Positions 23,880 through 36,109 of a stretch of DNA of 64,000 nucleotides are shown one piece after another (within the stretch, counting starts at the first letter, position 1; each line of letters begins with the position of its first letter). Location: positions 11,137,787 to 11,201,786 of the forward strand of contig NC_068350.1 of the NCBI RefSeq assembly GCF_014633365.1, given 5' to 3'. A program made the position numbers and the translations under genes. The stretch is from Diospyros lotus (lineage: Eukaryota > Streptophyta > Magnoliopsida > Ericales > Ebenaceae). The notes under the pieces were generated by a model that ran no database searches, was not told the origin of the DNA, and saw only the letters and a program-made list of their open reading frames with translations.

Positions 23880-24822
23880 ACTTAAAATTGTCCAAAAATT
23901 TCTTTTCATTCTATATTTGCTCTCTATCAATAAGAGTCAAAATAAATTATATAACATTTATTACATCGACATCTCAGGGTTACCACCCATATATTTTCAA
24001 AATAAAAGGGCGCTACGACTATAAATACAAAATGAAGCCCTCTACTTATGCTCTCAAAATTACACCTATGGATCTTGAGGTCGGGACATCTCTGTACACA
24101 TCTAATCAGAACTCGCCCCCAAATATTTATCTTCCACTTCCCTAGAATGACAAAAGAAACAAGGTGAGCCACAACGCTCAACAAGTATATAACAAATGGA
24201 ATCATCCATAGAACGATATATGAAACTATGAATAACTCAGAGTCAAAATAAAATCATTACCTGACATCTAAACAATCATTGAGTTCATGCCTTCTAAGAC
24301 TGGACAACAATGTCCTCAAAGAAATACACTTTCTTATACTTCATCAAAGCACATTTTTTTCAAGGTGAGCCATAAGACTCAACAAGTGCATAAAAATAAT
24401 GAAAAATAGATATGACCAGACTTTCCCTGAACATCATGCATATCATGTCGCATATGGAAACACAAGCCGGTCTCATATACATAAATAACACACAATATCC
24501 ATACCATGTGTTCATATAACACGATACCCAAAAAAGGAATAATAGGGCTGATAGTTGACTCGTCCATCAACATCCCCCACACATGAATATGTTTCGTATA
24601 TCAAGTCATGCCATGTACCATAATGCCAAGTCATAATAAAAAATGCATAAATGCACACATATGGTCTTTGGGGCCCACATAAAGTGCAGACACTGGCACC
24701 CAAGAATCAGTATACAAACTTGCTAGTAGCCAAGAACAGGCTACCAATGAGTCCTGAGGTATACGCCAAATCATCCCTCGGAGTCTCAAGAATGCCTGTG
24801 GAGTATACACCAGATCCTTCAT
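23880..24822 (-). mobile_element. Ty3-type LTR fragment
   Basis: It contains the motif GGTGAGCCACAACGCTCAAC near 24162 and a second copy near 24363. These are the reverse complement of the CTGAGCCTTGTGGCTCAC core found in the LTRs at 28350, 30327 and (reversed) 57785. The piece is therefore a minus-oriented LTR fragment of that Ty3-like group. Both edges are approximate. Confidence 0.5.
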
Positions 24823-26538
24823 GATTTGGGGTTAATGTTTCTTAAATCTTAATGAATTATATCCCCATTTTGATTTTATATTTATGCTTAAAATAAATAA
24901 TTATTCGCATTACATATTATTTCAGGATGAAGCAAGAAAGTTGACTTTTACAATTAATTAGGGGCATAAATCGAAGACGTTGGATTACCCATTATTATTG
25001 CTCAAATTCAAGAGCCAATTATGGAGTCTAGAGGATGTTTCAAGTGCACTTGGCCCAATTATCAAATGGAATCCAACATAAGAAAGGTCAAAGACCAACT
25101 AAAGGCCCAAACATTTTAATCTAAAAAAAAAAGACCCAAGACCAATCAAAGGCCCAACAAAGCTCAACTTGTAGAAGACTTTTCTTTGTTTTGTATTTTT
25201 ATGAGTGTTTTAGCACCTAAAGTCTTTTGTATTCTTATGAGTATTCCACTACCTAAAGTCTTTTGTATTTTTTGTCTTTTAGTTAATTTTCTTCCACTAG
25301 TTAGGTGAATGTTTTGTGAGTGCCCATTAGATATAATTATGTCTAGCTGTATAATTTTAAATTGTGTGGTTTGTATTGCATCTTGTGAGCTATAAATAGC
25401 TCACTTGGGTACATTTGTGAGGAGGTTATTATTTTTGAATGAAAGCTTAGTTGTGTTCTTAGAGTTTTTCTTTGATAATTGCTATTGTTCTCTCTTCTTT
25501 TCTCTCTTGTGATCTTTCTTCTATTCTTTTTTCTTTTGAATTCTCATGTTATTTATTGTTCCTTTATTATCTATCGCCTAAATGGCCGGTTAGTTTATGC
25601 CATTAAATTTCTACAATTTTTAATTCACGTCTTTTTATTATCCATCGCCTAAATGGCCAGTTAATTTTTGCTGTTTTAATTCCTGTCATTTAAATTTTGT
25701 TATTTAAATTACACCATTTAAATTCATGTCAATTAATTTTTAAATGAAGATGAATAGTTAAATCTAATTTTCGATTAAGACAAGGACAGTGTCCAGCGCC
25801 AATGATTCCCAAAACAATCTGCGTTTTAAATGAGTGACATTAATTTAAATGTCAGTATGAGTGTGTATTAATTATTGAGAAATCACTATATTTGGATTGG
25901 AGCGTAAGCCTAACTTAGAGTTTTCATGTCATGTATGGGAGTTATTAGAACTGGAAACACTATCATACCCAAATTTGGATGATTAATTTAGTTGTTTTGT
26001 GTATTAATTAATTACAATCGAATTTATGGTAGTTACTTAAACTAGAATCCCGCATATCATGTATGGTGATTGCTTAAACTAGAACTATCATTATTTCTAA
26101 TTGCATTTAATAACAAACCCTCATATCTGAAATTAAATTAGTGTTGCTAATCTTTTCTACTAAAAATTAGGGATCAGAGGGTTGATGCTGAAATTGTCTT
26201 AACTCAAGTGTTATTTAATTTCATAGTCTCATATTCAGTGTTTATTTTAACTTCTGCCTTGCTTTATTTCCTAGCATTTATTATTTGAAAATCCATAAAA
26301 AAAATCTTATTGTCAATTTATTCAAATATGTGTGTGATATTCTTTTTCTTTTGCCATAAATAAATCTCTCAGTGGACGATTTGAACTCATCCAGAAAATA
26401 CAAATTTAAATTTAGACTACAACTGCACTCGTACACTGACGAGTATAAACCTCTCACTTAAATAAAGAAAAAAAAATATAAAAGTTTTATTGTGTTTTTA
26501 TAGTGTTTTAATTGTAGGGTGAGAGTGCAGCCAAATTT
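24823..26538 (+). mobile_element. Athila-like Ty3 LTR (5' copy, partner missing)
   Basis: The region lies directly upstream of a tRNA-Asp primer-binding site. It has LTR features including a TATAAATA box near 25391 and an imperfect internal duplication of ATCGCCTAAATGGCC (about 25573 and 25644). No second copy was seen, so the left edge is a guess. Confidence 0.5.
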
Positions 26539-26556
26539 TGGAGCCGTTGCCGGGAA
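26539..26556 (+). other. primer-binding site for tRNA-Asp (Athila-like element)
   Basis: TGGAGCCGTTGCCGGGA is complementary, with two mismatches, to the 3' end (with CCA) of plant tRNA-Asp, whose gene occurs at 35528-35599 in this same window. A tRNA-Asp primer is typical of Athila-group elements. Confidence 0.75.
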
Positions 26557-26869
26557 GATTTAGGCAAAGAAAAAAAAAATAAGAATAAGCATCTCTCGAT
26601 AAATCTGGTAACTCTGTTTCTTTTTACTTTATTTTTGTGCGTGGTGTATGATACTTAGGTTAGGTAGAATTGTAGAATATCAATCACTCATGTCTCAACA
26701 CAACTAGAACTTGCCACTTGCACCTAATATGTCTGCACATGGTAGTGACCACGGTGACCCTGATCCCATTGATCAGACCCCTTAGGGAGTATCTTCATCC
26801 TCCTAGGTAGACAACTCCCTCACGCATTATTCTTCCCATTAACCATCATAAGTTTAATTTCAAGCCTAG

Positions 26870-27450
26870 CACTATCCAACTGTTGCCAACTTTCCATGGC
26901 ATGGATTCCGAAAACCCATACACCTGTATGAAAGAGTTTGAGGAAGTGTGTAGCACCTGTATGGATCATACAGTGAATGAAGATGTCATAAGATTGAAGT
27001 TCTTCCCATTTTCACTCAAGGATAAGGCTAAGATGTGGTTGAGCACTCTTCCACCTAGGTCCATAGGAACCTAGAGGGAAATGTAAACGACATTTTTGAA
27101 AAAATATTTCCCAACCAATAAGATTGCCACCTTTCAGAGGCAGATTATGAATTTTGTGTGCAAACCCAATGAAAACTTTTCTCAAACTTGGGAGAGATTT
27201 AAGGAACTTCTCCATGCTTGCCCATACCATGCTTTTGAACAATAGAGAGTGGTCAGTTTCTTTCATGACACTCTTAGTCCTCAATTGAAAATACTAGTGT
27301 CCACCATGTATAATTTTGGTTTTAGTACAAACTCAAGAAATTACGATTTTACCACCCTCGAAATATATAACTTTTATTTCTTGAAAAATTCATTAAAAAT
27401 TATTCTTACAACAATGAATGTTAGTTATCAAAATACCGGGAGTTAGTTTT
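26870..27450 (+). pseudogene. Athila-like gag pseudogene
   Basis: The translation gives the retrotransposon gag core: FHGMDSENPYTCMKEFEEVC, then FFPFSLKDKAKMWLSTLPP, then (after a stop near 27074) FLKKYFPTNKIATFQRQIMN and WERFKELLHACPYHAFE. This order matches the gag of Athila/Ty3 elements. In-frame stops (including near 27074, 27087 and 27243) make it non-functional. No protease or polymerase follows. Confidence 0.85.
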
Positions 27451-27479
27451 TCAAAATGAAGACATTTACAAAAATATGT

Positions 27480-28683
27480 TCTAGTTGGTCCTTCGCCTAA
27501 GAAAAATTTTAATTTTGTTTTGACCAGTAATTTCACGTGGTATGGTCATTATGATTGCATGGGGATTAATCATGAATTTGAACTATGAGCACGAATGCAA
27601 GTAAATGCATACTGTCACTAGTTAAATGAAATCACAACAATCAAATGATGAGAAAAGTAGTTATTAAATTTATAATACTTCTCAGTTGGTGAATTAAGAT
27701 TTAATATTAAATAGCATCTCTAAAAAATTATTCCTATGTTATAAATTACATCAAGCATTTATGTGTCATAAGTTACGTCTTGAATGTGGTAATGTTATGA
27801 AGTAAAATATGTTGAATTTATCTGATTATGAAAAAATACCCGATATGGGTAAGTGATGTTGAAAATATGAATATTGCGAAAATAAGAATTTAAATACATG
27901 TGGTTAGCAAATGAATACATGTACATGTTACATATATATATTTTGCGCACCTATTATTTTACTCGGAGGGAGAAAGGGTCTCTTAGAGCACCTGGTGCGG
28001 GACGAGTTGGCCATAGCCCTGCAGGTTGGCTCCATATTTATTGTGAGATTCTATAGAACTTATGCATTTTTGCATGCATCAATTTATGGCTTGTGAGCTA
28101 GGAAAATTGATATTGATAATGAAATGATGCACTCTTACATGTATTGACTAATGGCTTGCGAGTCTGTGAGAATTGATAATGATATTGGAATTTGATGCAC
28201 ATTTGCATGGTGATACATGGTGACATGAGATATTAAGTTGAATTGATAAATTCATGAATTATGAATTTGGTATATAATTGTGGAGTCTTTGATTACTCTT
28301 CTTAGTGTCATCATATTCTTGGATCCTATATATTGTTTATTGTTTCTCGAACTTGCTGAGCCTTGTGGCTCACTTGATCTTCTTTGCTATTCTAGGTAAA
28401 GGAAAGATTGTTATTGGGGGTGAGTTCAGTAGGACTACAGCCAATGGGTAGTGGTGTATGGAGACACATCCTAACTTCAAAGATCCTAGTTAGTGATTTG
28501 GTGAGGTTTATAGTGATGAGGATTTGTTATGTTTATTGGAATTTGAACCTCTTATTATTTTGTATGGCCATCGAGCCTAGAGTCATGAGATTTTAAAAAT
28601 GTAATTAAATGAGTTGAGTTCAGTTTTGTTCTATATCATCTCTGTAATGACTTTCTTTCGAGTATTCGGAAGCGGGCCTTACA
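27480..28683 (+). mobile_element. Ty3-type LTR fragment ending TTACA
   Basis: It carries CTGAGCCTTGTGGCTCAC near 28350, followed by CTAGGTAAAGGAAAG, and ends GGGCCTTACA at 28683. The same order of motifs is seen in the LTR at 29786-30702, but the two are strongly diverged. The left edge is uncertain. Confidence 0.55.
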
Positions 28684-29785
28684 TAATCATGCCTAACAAA
28701 AATTCAAAATTCTCAATATCATGTGTTGCTAAAGAAATAGCTTCACTTTTCATTTTAGGATCCTCAATAGTTTCTACTAATTGATATATAATATCTCTTA
28801 TTTGTGGAGTTTGAAATTTTATTATTTTAACACTTTTAATACGACTTTTCCAACGTATTTGTAATAATGGTTTAAGTGTCAAATATAAAACATGATCTTG
28901 TAAATTTTTTTATCTTTTTGTAAAAGAAGAAAATAATATGTATATGCGTTGTGTGACTCCAAAAAATGGCATAGCATTAGCACATGAATTAGCCATATTA
29001 CGAAAAACTAAATTAAAACTGTGACAACCACATGGTGTATAGAATGCTCTAGTATTTATATCTAATAATCTTTTTTGTACACTTTGTTGTTGACCTTTCA
29101 TTTTAAATTCATTATCATATCCTTGCCCTCTTGCATTATTTATATCAAGTTCAAGATTTTTTATTTTACTTGTGAGTATATTAAAAATACTTTGATCAGA
29201 TGTATCATCCACTTTTAAAAAATCTATAAAATACTCTTCTATTTTTATTGGACTTGTTGAAATATCTACACATCTTAATATAAAAGACATTTGTTCTTGA
29301 TGATTTGCAACTGGAGTACAATCAAGTATAATTGAAAAATATTTTAATTTTTTTATTTTGTTAATAATGATATTTCTTATTTTTAATGTTAAAATATTTA
29401 TCACCTCATTTTTGTATATTATGACCAAGGTAATAACTACGAATTTCTCCATTTTGTATATGTCTAAGGTGTTCTTGCATTATTGGATCAAATTCAACAA
29501 TCATTTCAATTAAACTCAAAAAAATTTCATTATTATCTTGTAAATCTTCTCATTTGTATCACGAAATGCTAAATTATTTTTTGAAAGATTTTTTACAATA
29601 TTTCGAAGCTTACCCTCTATATTTTGAAAGTTGCTCAAATAGAAACTCACTGCATATCTTGTATTGTTTTGACCATAGCTTTTTGTCCCGATATCAGAAT
29701 TAAGATCCATTTTTTTTGTTGCAACCCTAACTCGATAAGATTCGTTTTGAGATAGTATTTGAATCATTTGAATACAAATCAATCA
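28684..29785 (-). pseudogene. hAT transposase fragment (TTF/ZMYM1-like)
   Basis: Three minus-strand blocks are collinear with the plant hAT transposases often annotated as TTF-type zinc finger or ZMYM1-like proteins. They are 29782-29516 (RVATKKMDLNSDIGTKSYGQ), 29452-28910 (IILDCTPVANHQEQMSFILR, GQGYDNEFKMKGQQ, FYTPCGCHSFNLVFRNMANS) and 28882-28679. The catalytic-domain order is kept, but frameshifts separate the blocks, and both the N-terminal zinc finger and the C-terminal dimerisation end are missing. It is cut exactly by LTR termini on both sides. Confidence 0.8.
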
Positions 29786-30702
29786 TGTAGTGCCCTTTTT
29801 AATCCGAGCCTAAAATTTGAAAATTTTCTAAAATTTTGTCTAATTAAGCCTTTTGTGTGGGAATTTTCTTAATTATTGATGATTGACATGAAATTGGGAT
29901 ATGTTTATGTGATGCATGATTATATTGATTTGCTCATCTATTATTTTGTGTGGCGGCTATATCCGTGGGTGAGAAAATGATATCCTATGAGCGCTTGACG
30001 CGGGTGAGGTGGCCATCAACCTAGTAAGCGAGGCTCAAATTGTTATTTCTTATTGATGTGTTTTCATGATACATATATATTTATGTATGGATATATTGGC
30101 CATGGGAGCCTTGGGAATTATGTGAAAAATTCCTTACTATTGGTGGATGTGCATGAGCATGGAAATGATTACGTGGTATGTTTAATAATCACGGCATGAG
30201 AAATTGATGTAGATGGAAAACTTATGAGTTGTGTTATACTGATATCTTCTCATAGAGTTGTTGTTTACTCTATTTTAATTATCCATGCACTTGATTTTAT
30301 ATCTCTATGCTTTATAAATATACTTGCTGAGCCTTGTGGCTCACTTTGTTTACTCTTATGTCATTCTAGGTAAAGGTAAAGCAGTGGTTGAAGGCGAGTC
30401 CAGTAGGGCTAGAGCCTAGGGTTAGATGTGCACAAAGACCTCCCAGACTAGACAGTTTATGTTAGTGTTTGCGATGAGGGCACGTGTGAGGAAATTTTAT
30501 GCTGTAAAATTTGTTAGTTCCCTTATATTTCATTTGTGTCGGCCATGGTGCCCAAGATGTTGTAAATCTTTATGTTGGCTTTCGCTAATTTTATCTAAGG
30601 ATTGTAATATAGTGTTGTATGTTATTGTTCTATATCATCTTTGTGATGACCTCTTTTCGGATATTCTATGCTAACGAGACTATTCGAAAGTGGGCCACTA
30701 TA
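29786..30702 (+). mobile_element. Ty3-type LTR
   Basis: It starts TGTAGTGCCC and ends GGGCCACTATA, nearly inverted termini as in LTRs. It contains CTGAGCCTTGTGGCTCAC near 30327 and CTAGGTAAAGGTAAAG. No internal region follows, so it is a solo LTR or a fragment. It separates the hAT fragment from the copia B pre-integrase region. Confidence 0.65.
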
Positions 30703-30870
30703 GATTCAATATTAACTTTCGTAGTAGAAGGTTTAATGACTAACTTGCCTTGTGAACAAGCAGCACATGGAACATCATTAGGTAAAAGAATCTTCTGGTT
30801 CTTTAGATGATGTCCATGTGAATTCTTAATTATTCAACGTATCATTATTGCTCTCGGATGTCTAAGTTGA
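30703..30870 (-). pseudogene. copia B pre-integrase segment
   Basis: The minus-strand reading gives SHGHHLKNQKILLPNDVPCA followed by CSQGKLVIKPSTTKV, the pre-integrase zinc-binding segment of copia polyproteins. It stops at the LTR edge at 30702, so the integrase was split by that insertion. Confidence 0.8.
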
Positions 30871-31499
30871 TCATGCCTAAGTATAAAGTTTTTTGAGTCA
30901 ACGAACTTTGGATTCGTGACATTATTTGACTCAATTGTTTTTATGAATGTGTAATGCATTCCAGATGAAAGTGCTGGGATTTTTTCTTGTATCAGCTTCT
31001 GGCTAGATACAAAGGAATTAATGCAAATATATTCAATATTATTTTTTTTTTCATCGTTTCAATGTGGTATCCATTGTAGCGGATATCTTTGAAACTAAGC
31101 AAATTTTTTCTGGATTTGCTAGAGTAAAGTGCATCATCTATATGTAATTTTGTGTTATTTGGCAACATAATAAAAGCTTTTCTAGAGTCTTCAATAATGT
31201 TTGATGCTCCTGTATTGTATTAACATTATTTTCTGCTAATGTTAATTCCAAAAAATATTTTGTCTTGAAAAATGGTTTGTGTAATTGCACTATTAGCTAG
31301 ACAAATATCATAGTAATTCATTATGAATCTACAAACATATTTGAAAAAAATATATTTTAAAATTTAAAATTCATAATCATTAATATTAAAAAATACTTCA
31401 ACTATCTTTATGAAATAGTAGCAACAAGTAAATTAATTTTTTTAAATTAAACTACTGAATAAACCAGAAATACTAAGTCATTAAAAATAAACTAGTCAT

Positions 31500-32479
31500 T
31501 ATCTTCTAGCACATCGCCCATAATCAAATGATCAATATTGTCATTTGGGCCAGTAAAGAGATCAGAGACATCTAAGTGAGTGACATCAATTGGACCATCC
31601 CAATCAAGGAAATTTGTCTCCATTTTTTCTTTTCCTTTAATTGAATTTGGATAGAGCCATAAGATGTTTTTTTATACGACATGTACGTCACCAATGCCTT
31701 TTCATTCCACATCTACGACAATTTTCTTCATACTTCTTATTGGATGAGTTGTTTTCATTTGCTTTGTGCCTTTTAAACTTGTTGCCGATTATTTTGTGCA
31801 TGGGCTTTTTCACGTCCACGTTTGTGTTCGCATCCATGGTATGATGTTGCATTCAAGTAATGCAGTACCATTTGTTTCAGGTAATGTTGTGGAACTAGTT
31901 GGACGTAACACATGATTTTTCAGTAGCAATTCATTATTTTGTTCAGCTACAAGTATGCAAGAAATGAGTTCTGAGTATTTTTTAAACCCATGCTCACAGT
32001 ATTGCTTCTACTGGAGCACATTCGAGGCGTGAAAGGTGGAGAAAGTCTTTCCCAACAAATCTTGATCTGTTATTTTTTCTCCACAAAGAATTAATTTGGA
32101 AGTTATTCTGAATAATTTAGAATTGCACTCACTATTTTGAAATCTTGAAAGTGCAAATGCATCCATTCATAACAGGTTCTGGGAAGGATCACTGTCCTTT
32201 GATGGTTAAATATTTTTTCAAATTTTTCTAAAGGACTTGTGGATCTTTCGCATTGATGTACTCGATCTTCAATCCATCATGAAGATGGCGACGAAGGAAA
32301 ATGAGTGCTTTTGCACGATCCTGTTGGGATTGAGTGTTTCCTTCTTTTATTGTCTCCCCCAAACCCATTGAGATTAGATGAATCTCAACATCAACAGTCC
32401 CTGACAAGTAGTTCTTGTTGAATATGTCGAGTGCAATAAACTCAAGTTTGGAGGACGTAATTAAATATTGTATAATCAT
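31500..32479 (-). pseudogene. copia B gag pseudogene
   Basis: From about 32440 the minus strand reads LEFIALDIFNKNYLSGTVDV, LISMGLGETIKEGN and DRAKALIFLRRHLHDGLKIEY, the N-terminal gag of a Tnt1-like copia. Further down (31678-31722) there is a zinc knuckle CRRCGMKRH with the last Cys four residues on, interrupted by a stop. Several other stops and shifts occur, so it is dead. Confidence 0.8.
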
Positions 32480-33781
32480 ATCAATTAAAAAAATTAATTA
32501 ATGTCAACATGACATAGGTTATATGCTTTCCATCAAGGATAAGCATTAGATCATACATCACATATAGATAACAAATATTCTCTGTGATATGTGCTTCTTT
32601 AAGAGTATAATATAATTTTAAAATAATGACATATTTTGGACTATTATTACGTCAGGAGTAACAGTTTAATATTCTTCAGGAATATTGAAATTGTAATGTC
32701 ATATAATATTAGATATGATAAAAGTTTGCTCTTCAGGAGTATGTAATATTCTTCTAGAATATTATAATAAGTTGTGCTACTTCAGGAACAATAAAATATT
32801 TAATTTGATAAATTGTATAGCAACACCAATATATTCTTTTAAAATATTAGAAACAAGATGAAATTGTGATTATTCAAGAATCAAGAATCACAATGATATA
32901 ATAATCTTCTGGATTATTAATAATATAGTGAAATTGTGTTTCTTTAAGAAACACAATTAAAGATAGATAGCTAATTAATTGCTCAATAATAATTTCATCC
33001 CAGTATATCACACATATTAATTATAAATTAAACAATACTTATAAATCGTGTTCGTAAAAAAAAGGTTAAAAAGACAAGAAGAAAACAACATCTATACGAA
33101 AGACGAGTAAATCTATGTGTCAAACTTAAATAATTTGAACTAATCAATTTTCGGATTTGAAACATCCCATCAATGCACTATTACCCTCAATTTCACATTT
33201 CTCAAAATACATAAAAGATGGTGTCTTTGATGATTGTTGCTTATTTGTTAAAAAGAGAGTGTTAGCTATTTCATGTATAAATTGTAAATATCACAAAGAT
33301 AAAATACCTGGTTAATAATAGAAAAATCAGATCTTCAAAATTTGTGGTGCCACGAGCCTTCTAGAACTTTTAAGTCAAGTGCACACTCACAGTACGGAAA
33401 GTGCACTCTATTTATAGATGAAAAAAACTTATCTGATAAGATTTAGGAGATGAAGATCAATTAGAATTCTAATTTTAGAATTATCTTACTTAGAGATATT
33501 GTATTTTAGGATGAAAACTTATCTCATCTAATAAGATTGACTCATCTTGATCGCATTTAAATATTAATTGATAATTATCAATAATAATTAATTATTTACA
33601 TAGAGATTAGGCACAACAAGAAAAGAAAAGGAAAAAGTTTTTTTTGTCAAAAAGAAGAAGTGCAATTGTTGCCTCTCAATGTGAAACAATTGAGAATAAG
33701 ACTCAATAGGAGAGAGAGGTCACTAGATGGACAAAGTTGAAGAAAAGAAATTTGAGATCGTATTGATAACGTGTTGTAAAG

Positions 33782-33931
33782 TGTTGTAAAATGAAGAGAA
33801 AAGAGAAAAGATTAATATAATCATATCTCAAAAAGTGTATATCATTAAGTACCAAAATCTTATATTTATAAGTAAAAATTAGGACCACAGGGATACAATA
33901 ATCATTCATCAATAATTAATAATTTATAACA
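33782..33931 (-). repeat. 5' LTR of copia element B
   Basis: 150 bp from TGTTGTAAAATGAAG to TTTATAACA (plus strand), followed by the AAGAT duplication. Its first ten bases are repeated just outside it (33772-33781). Confidence 0.85.
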
Positions 33932-33936
33932 AAGAT

Positions 33937-34550
33937 ATTTTAATTAAAAATCACTAATTAGTTCTATATAAAAATTGGTATAAAATATCACTTGGTATAA
34001 ATATCATTTTTCTAGTTGGAAAAAATGTCCTTGAGTTAGTTGGGAGATAATACCCTACAAGTGGAATTTCTACACTTGATAATAATTATTGTGTAGTCAG
34101 TAGTATTAAACAGCAATAGAATAAAATAGAGATAATAATTAAATTATTAGAAGTATATCTTTGAGGAGATATGAATTTTAGTTTTTAATTTTGTTGTATT
34201 CAGATATAATTTTTTCTTTTTGTAATTTTTAAGAGGATGAGGACAGTACTTATTAAGAAGTGCAAAGCGCCTCAAAGCGGTAACCAGATATAGTGTGTGT
34301 CTTGAGCTGGTTATATTGATGTATTATGAATTCAATGAAAAGGCAAAGCCTAAGAAAGAACACACTTGACAATAATATTAGCTTAATTTCCTTTTATATT
34401 AAGTTGCCCTAAAAGGCAATCTTTTATATTTATGGAGATGGAGGACATTACATTACATCACATTACATACAAACTCCCAGCTTTTCTATGGGCTATATAA
34501 TAAGAGAAGAGCATCATGCATCAGTATTTCATCATCTTCCCGGTTCATCA
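33937..34550. other. no supported gene
   Basis: AT-rich sequence between copia element B and the lipid-transfer protein gene. The part from about 34350 is probably the 3' flank of that gene. Confidence 0.45.
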
Positions 34551-35012
34551 TCAGGGCAGTGTATACGCTGCAAATTGTACAAGCACTTAAACAATTCAGA
34601 CCCAAATTGAACAAGAATTGGCTGCGAGAACACGAGTCGGAGTTATGAATTCAAAGAAGATAAAGACCATGGATAGAAGAAACTTACGGCCGCACTTGTA
34701 GCCAACGGGGCGGTTGGCGATGTTGCAGCGTTTGGGGATTGTGAGGGCGACGTCCGGCTTGATGCCGGAGCTCTTGGCACTGTCAGAAAGCAGAATGGCG
34801 CAGAGGCAGCTGGGGTTCTGGCCTATTTTCTTCACCGCCATGCAGCAGCTGCCGGGCACGTCCGCTTTCTCGTCCTGCGCCGCTATTAAGCAGGGCGCCA
34901 GCTTCATGGACTCGTCGTCCGGCGACGATTTCCCGCACGGTCCGGCGGTTTCGGCGACGCCGACGGCGAGAAGCAAGCCCAGAAGGCAGATCAGCTTCAC
35001 GGGAACCTCCAT
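34551..35012 (-). CDS. secreted lipid-transfer-type (eight-cysteine) protein, two exons (113 aa)
   Basis: Exon 1 is 35012-34688 and exon 2 is only 17 nt, 34567-34551. The donor is C/GTAAGT and the acceptor TTTGCAG; the join restores the family's usual ending KCG-P-YTLP. Residues 1-24 form a signal peptide (LLGLLLAVGVA core). The mature part has the eight-cysteine motif: Cys at 26, 41, 56-57, 69, 71, 96 and 107, with the CLC and CC pairs in place. These cysteines form four disulfides around a hydrophobic cavity that binds lipids in the cell wall or apoplast. The residues KLAPCLIAAQ, NPSCLCAIL and IPKRCNIANRPVGYKCG are typical of the LTP subfamily related to DIR1. The length is normal, with no sign of damage. 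Confidence 0.92.
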
Positions 35013-35527
35013 TTTTTAGTTAATTCTCTGCTCCAATGGCATTGGACTTGGCCAACTTTGGGCAAATTTATAGCGCGAGAAGGCTGAGGAAAGTAGCACT
35101 TTGGTAATTAATGGTCGAAGCACTAAGCGATTTTAAAACGTTTTTGTGGGTGGTTTTGCGTCCAATCAGGGTTGGTAATGACTGAATGGATCGTGAAATG
35201 GGTTGTCCAGATTTTCAACCGGCGGCCATGGAAGTGCCCACCTACATCACATCCATTTTGGTGGGTACGTACGAAGACGATCCATCGTTGAGCTTGAGCA
35301 CCACTTGGTTTAAATTTTGAGTTTCTTTCAAGTATTTGCTTCGCTCAGTTGACACAACTGTAGAGCTTGAATCTTTCATAGGTTGTTCATTCCCATTCCT
35401 TAAATTGGAATCCTAAATTTGGCGGAGCAGCTGTATTTCTCAAACAGAATCGCAAATCTCATGCCTTGCAAGAAACCGAGGAAAATTATATAAAAAAAAA
35501 AAGATGTGGCAGCAAAACTTTAAAGCT

Positions 35528-35599
35528 CGCCGTTGCCGGGGATCGAACCCGGGTCACCCGCGTGACAGGCGGGAATACTCACCACTATACTACAACGAC
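35528..35599 (-). tRNA. trnD-GUC: tRNA-Asp (anticodon GUC)
   Basis: 72 nt on the minus strand. The acceptor GTCGTTG pairs with CAACGGC (one G-U), with discriminator G. The A box reads TAGTATAGTGGTGAG, the anticodon loop CTGTCAC gives GUC (35564-35566), and the B box reads GGTTCGATCCC. There is no intron. The 3' end of this tRNA is the primer expected for the Athila-like element at 26539. Confidence 0.96.
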
Positions 35600-35898
35600 T
35601 GTTTATTAGCGTCTCTTAACATTAATGATTTTATCGTGAGTACCCCTTTCCATTACTCGTGCCCCTCAAATTTTGTATTCTGAAATGTGGCCAAAGCACT
35701 CTCACTCCGTTCAAATTCCTCCCTCCTACGATAAAAATAAATAATTTATCGGAAGGTGTGACCATTTATACTTATCCGATATTTAAGAAATACACATATG
35801 AGCTTTAACACAAATAAGTTACATTCTTCACATACAGACCGACCAATGGCTTCTTGAGAAAAATCAAAAAGATATGAAGAGTGAGTTATGCCCAAGTC
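35600..35898. other. no supported gene
   Basis: Spacer between tRNA-Asp and copia element D. Part of it (from about 35740) may belong to a longer form of that element's 3' LTR. Confidence 0.35.
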
Positions 35899-36090
35899 TG
35901 ATCCTTCTGTGAGAAATCTAAACTCAAGTGATTTCAATGTGTAAACCAAATTCAGAGAAAAGAAAAAAGAGATGAAGAAGAGCAAAGAGCCACAAAAGAT
36001 AGGGTTAAATTAGAACACAAAGAGACTATATATACAACACTAACCAAAAGACTAAAATACTCTTATTATAAAATATTAATAACGCTAACA
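35899..36090 (-). repeat. 3' LTR of copia element D
   Basis: It shares TCTAAACTCAAGTGATTTCA and the following sequence, and the end TAAAATACTCTTATTATAAA, with the split 5' LTR. It ends AACGCTAACA. Confidence 0.8.
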
Positions 36091-36109
36091 TCATCCCTCA
36101 AACTTATGA

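Larger units (their letters stand above)
23628..33931 (-). mobile_element. copia-type LTR retrotransposon B, host to nested insertions (TSD AAGAT)
   Basis: Short direct LTRs (23628-23778, 33782-33931) bound a 10.3-kb segment flanked by the exact duplication AAGAT (23623-23627 and 33932-33936). In the minus orientation a purine tract, AAGGGAAAG, adjoins the 23778 end, and the gag region lies next to the 33782 end. Gag (31500-32479) and the pre-integrase segment (to 30703) are of copia type. Integrase, reverse transcriptase and RNase H are absent; in their place lie Ty3-type LTR pieces, an Athila-like fragment and a hAT fragment. The shared target duplication shows that all of these entered, or were joined, inside this one element. 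Confidence 0.85.

Noticed and set aside
34596..35012. 138-codon single-exon reading of the lipid-transfer gene
   Set aside because: It reads into the intron after KCG; splicing at the consensus donor gives the family's normal ending.
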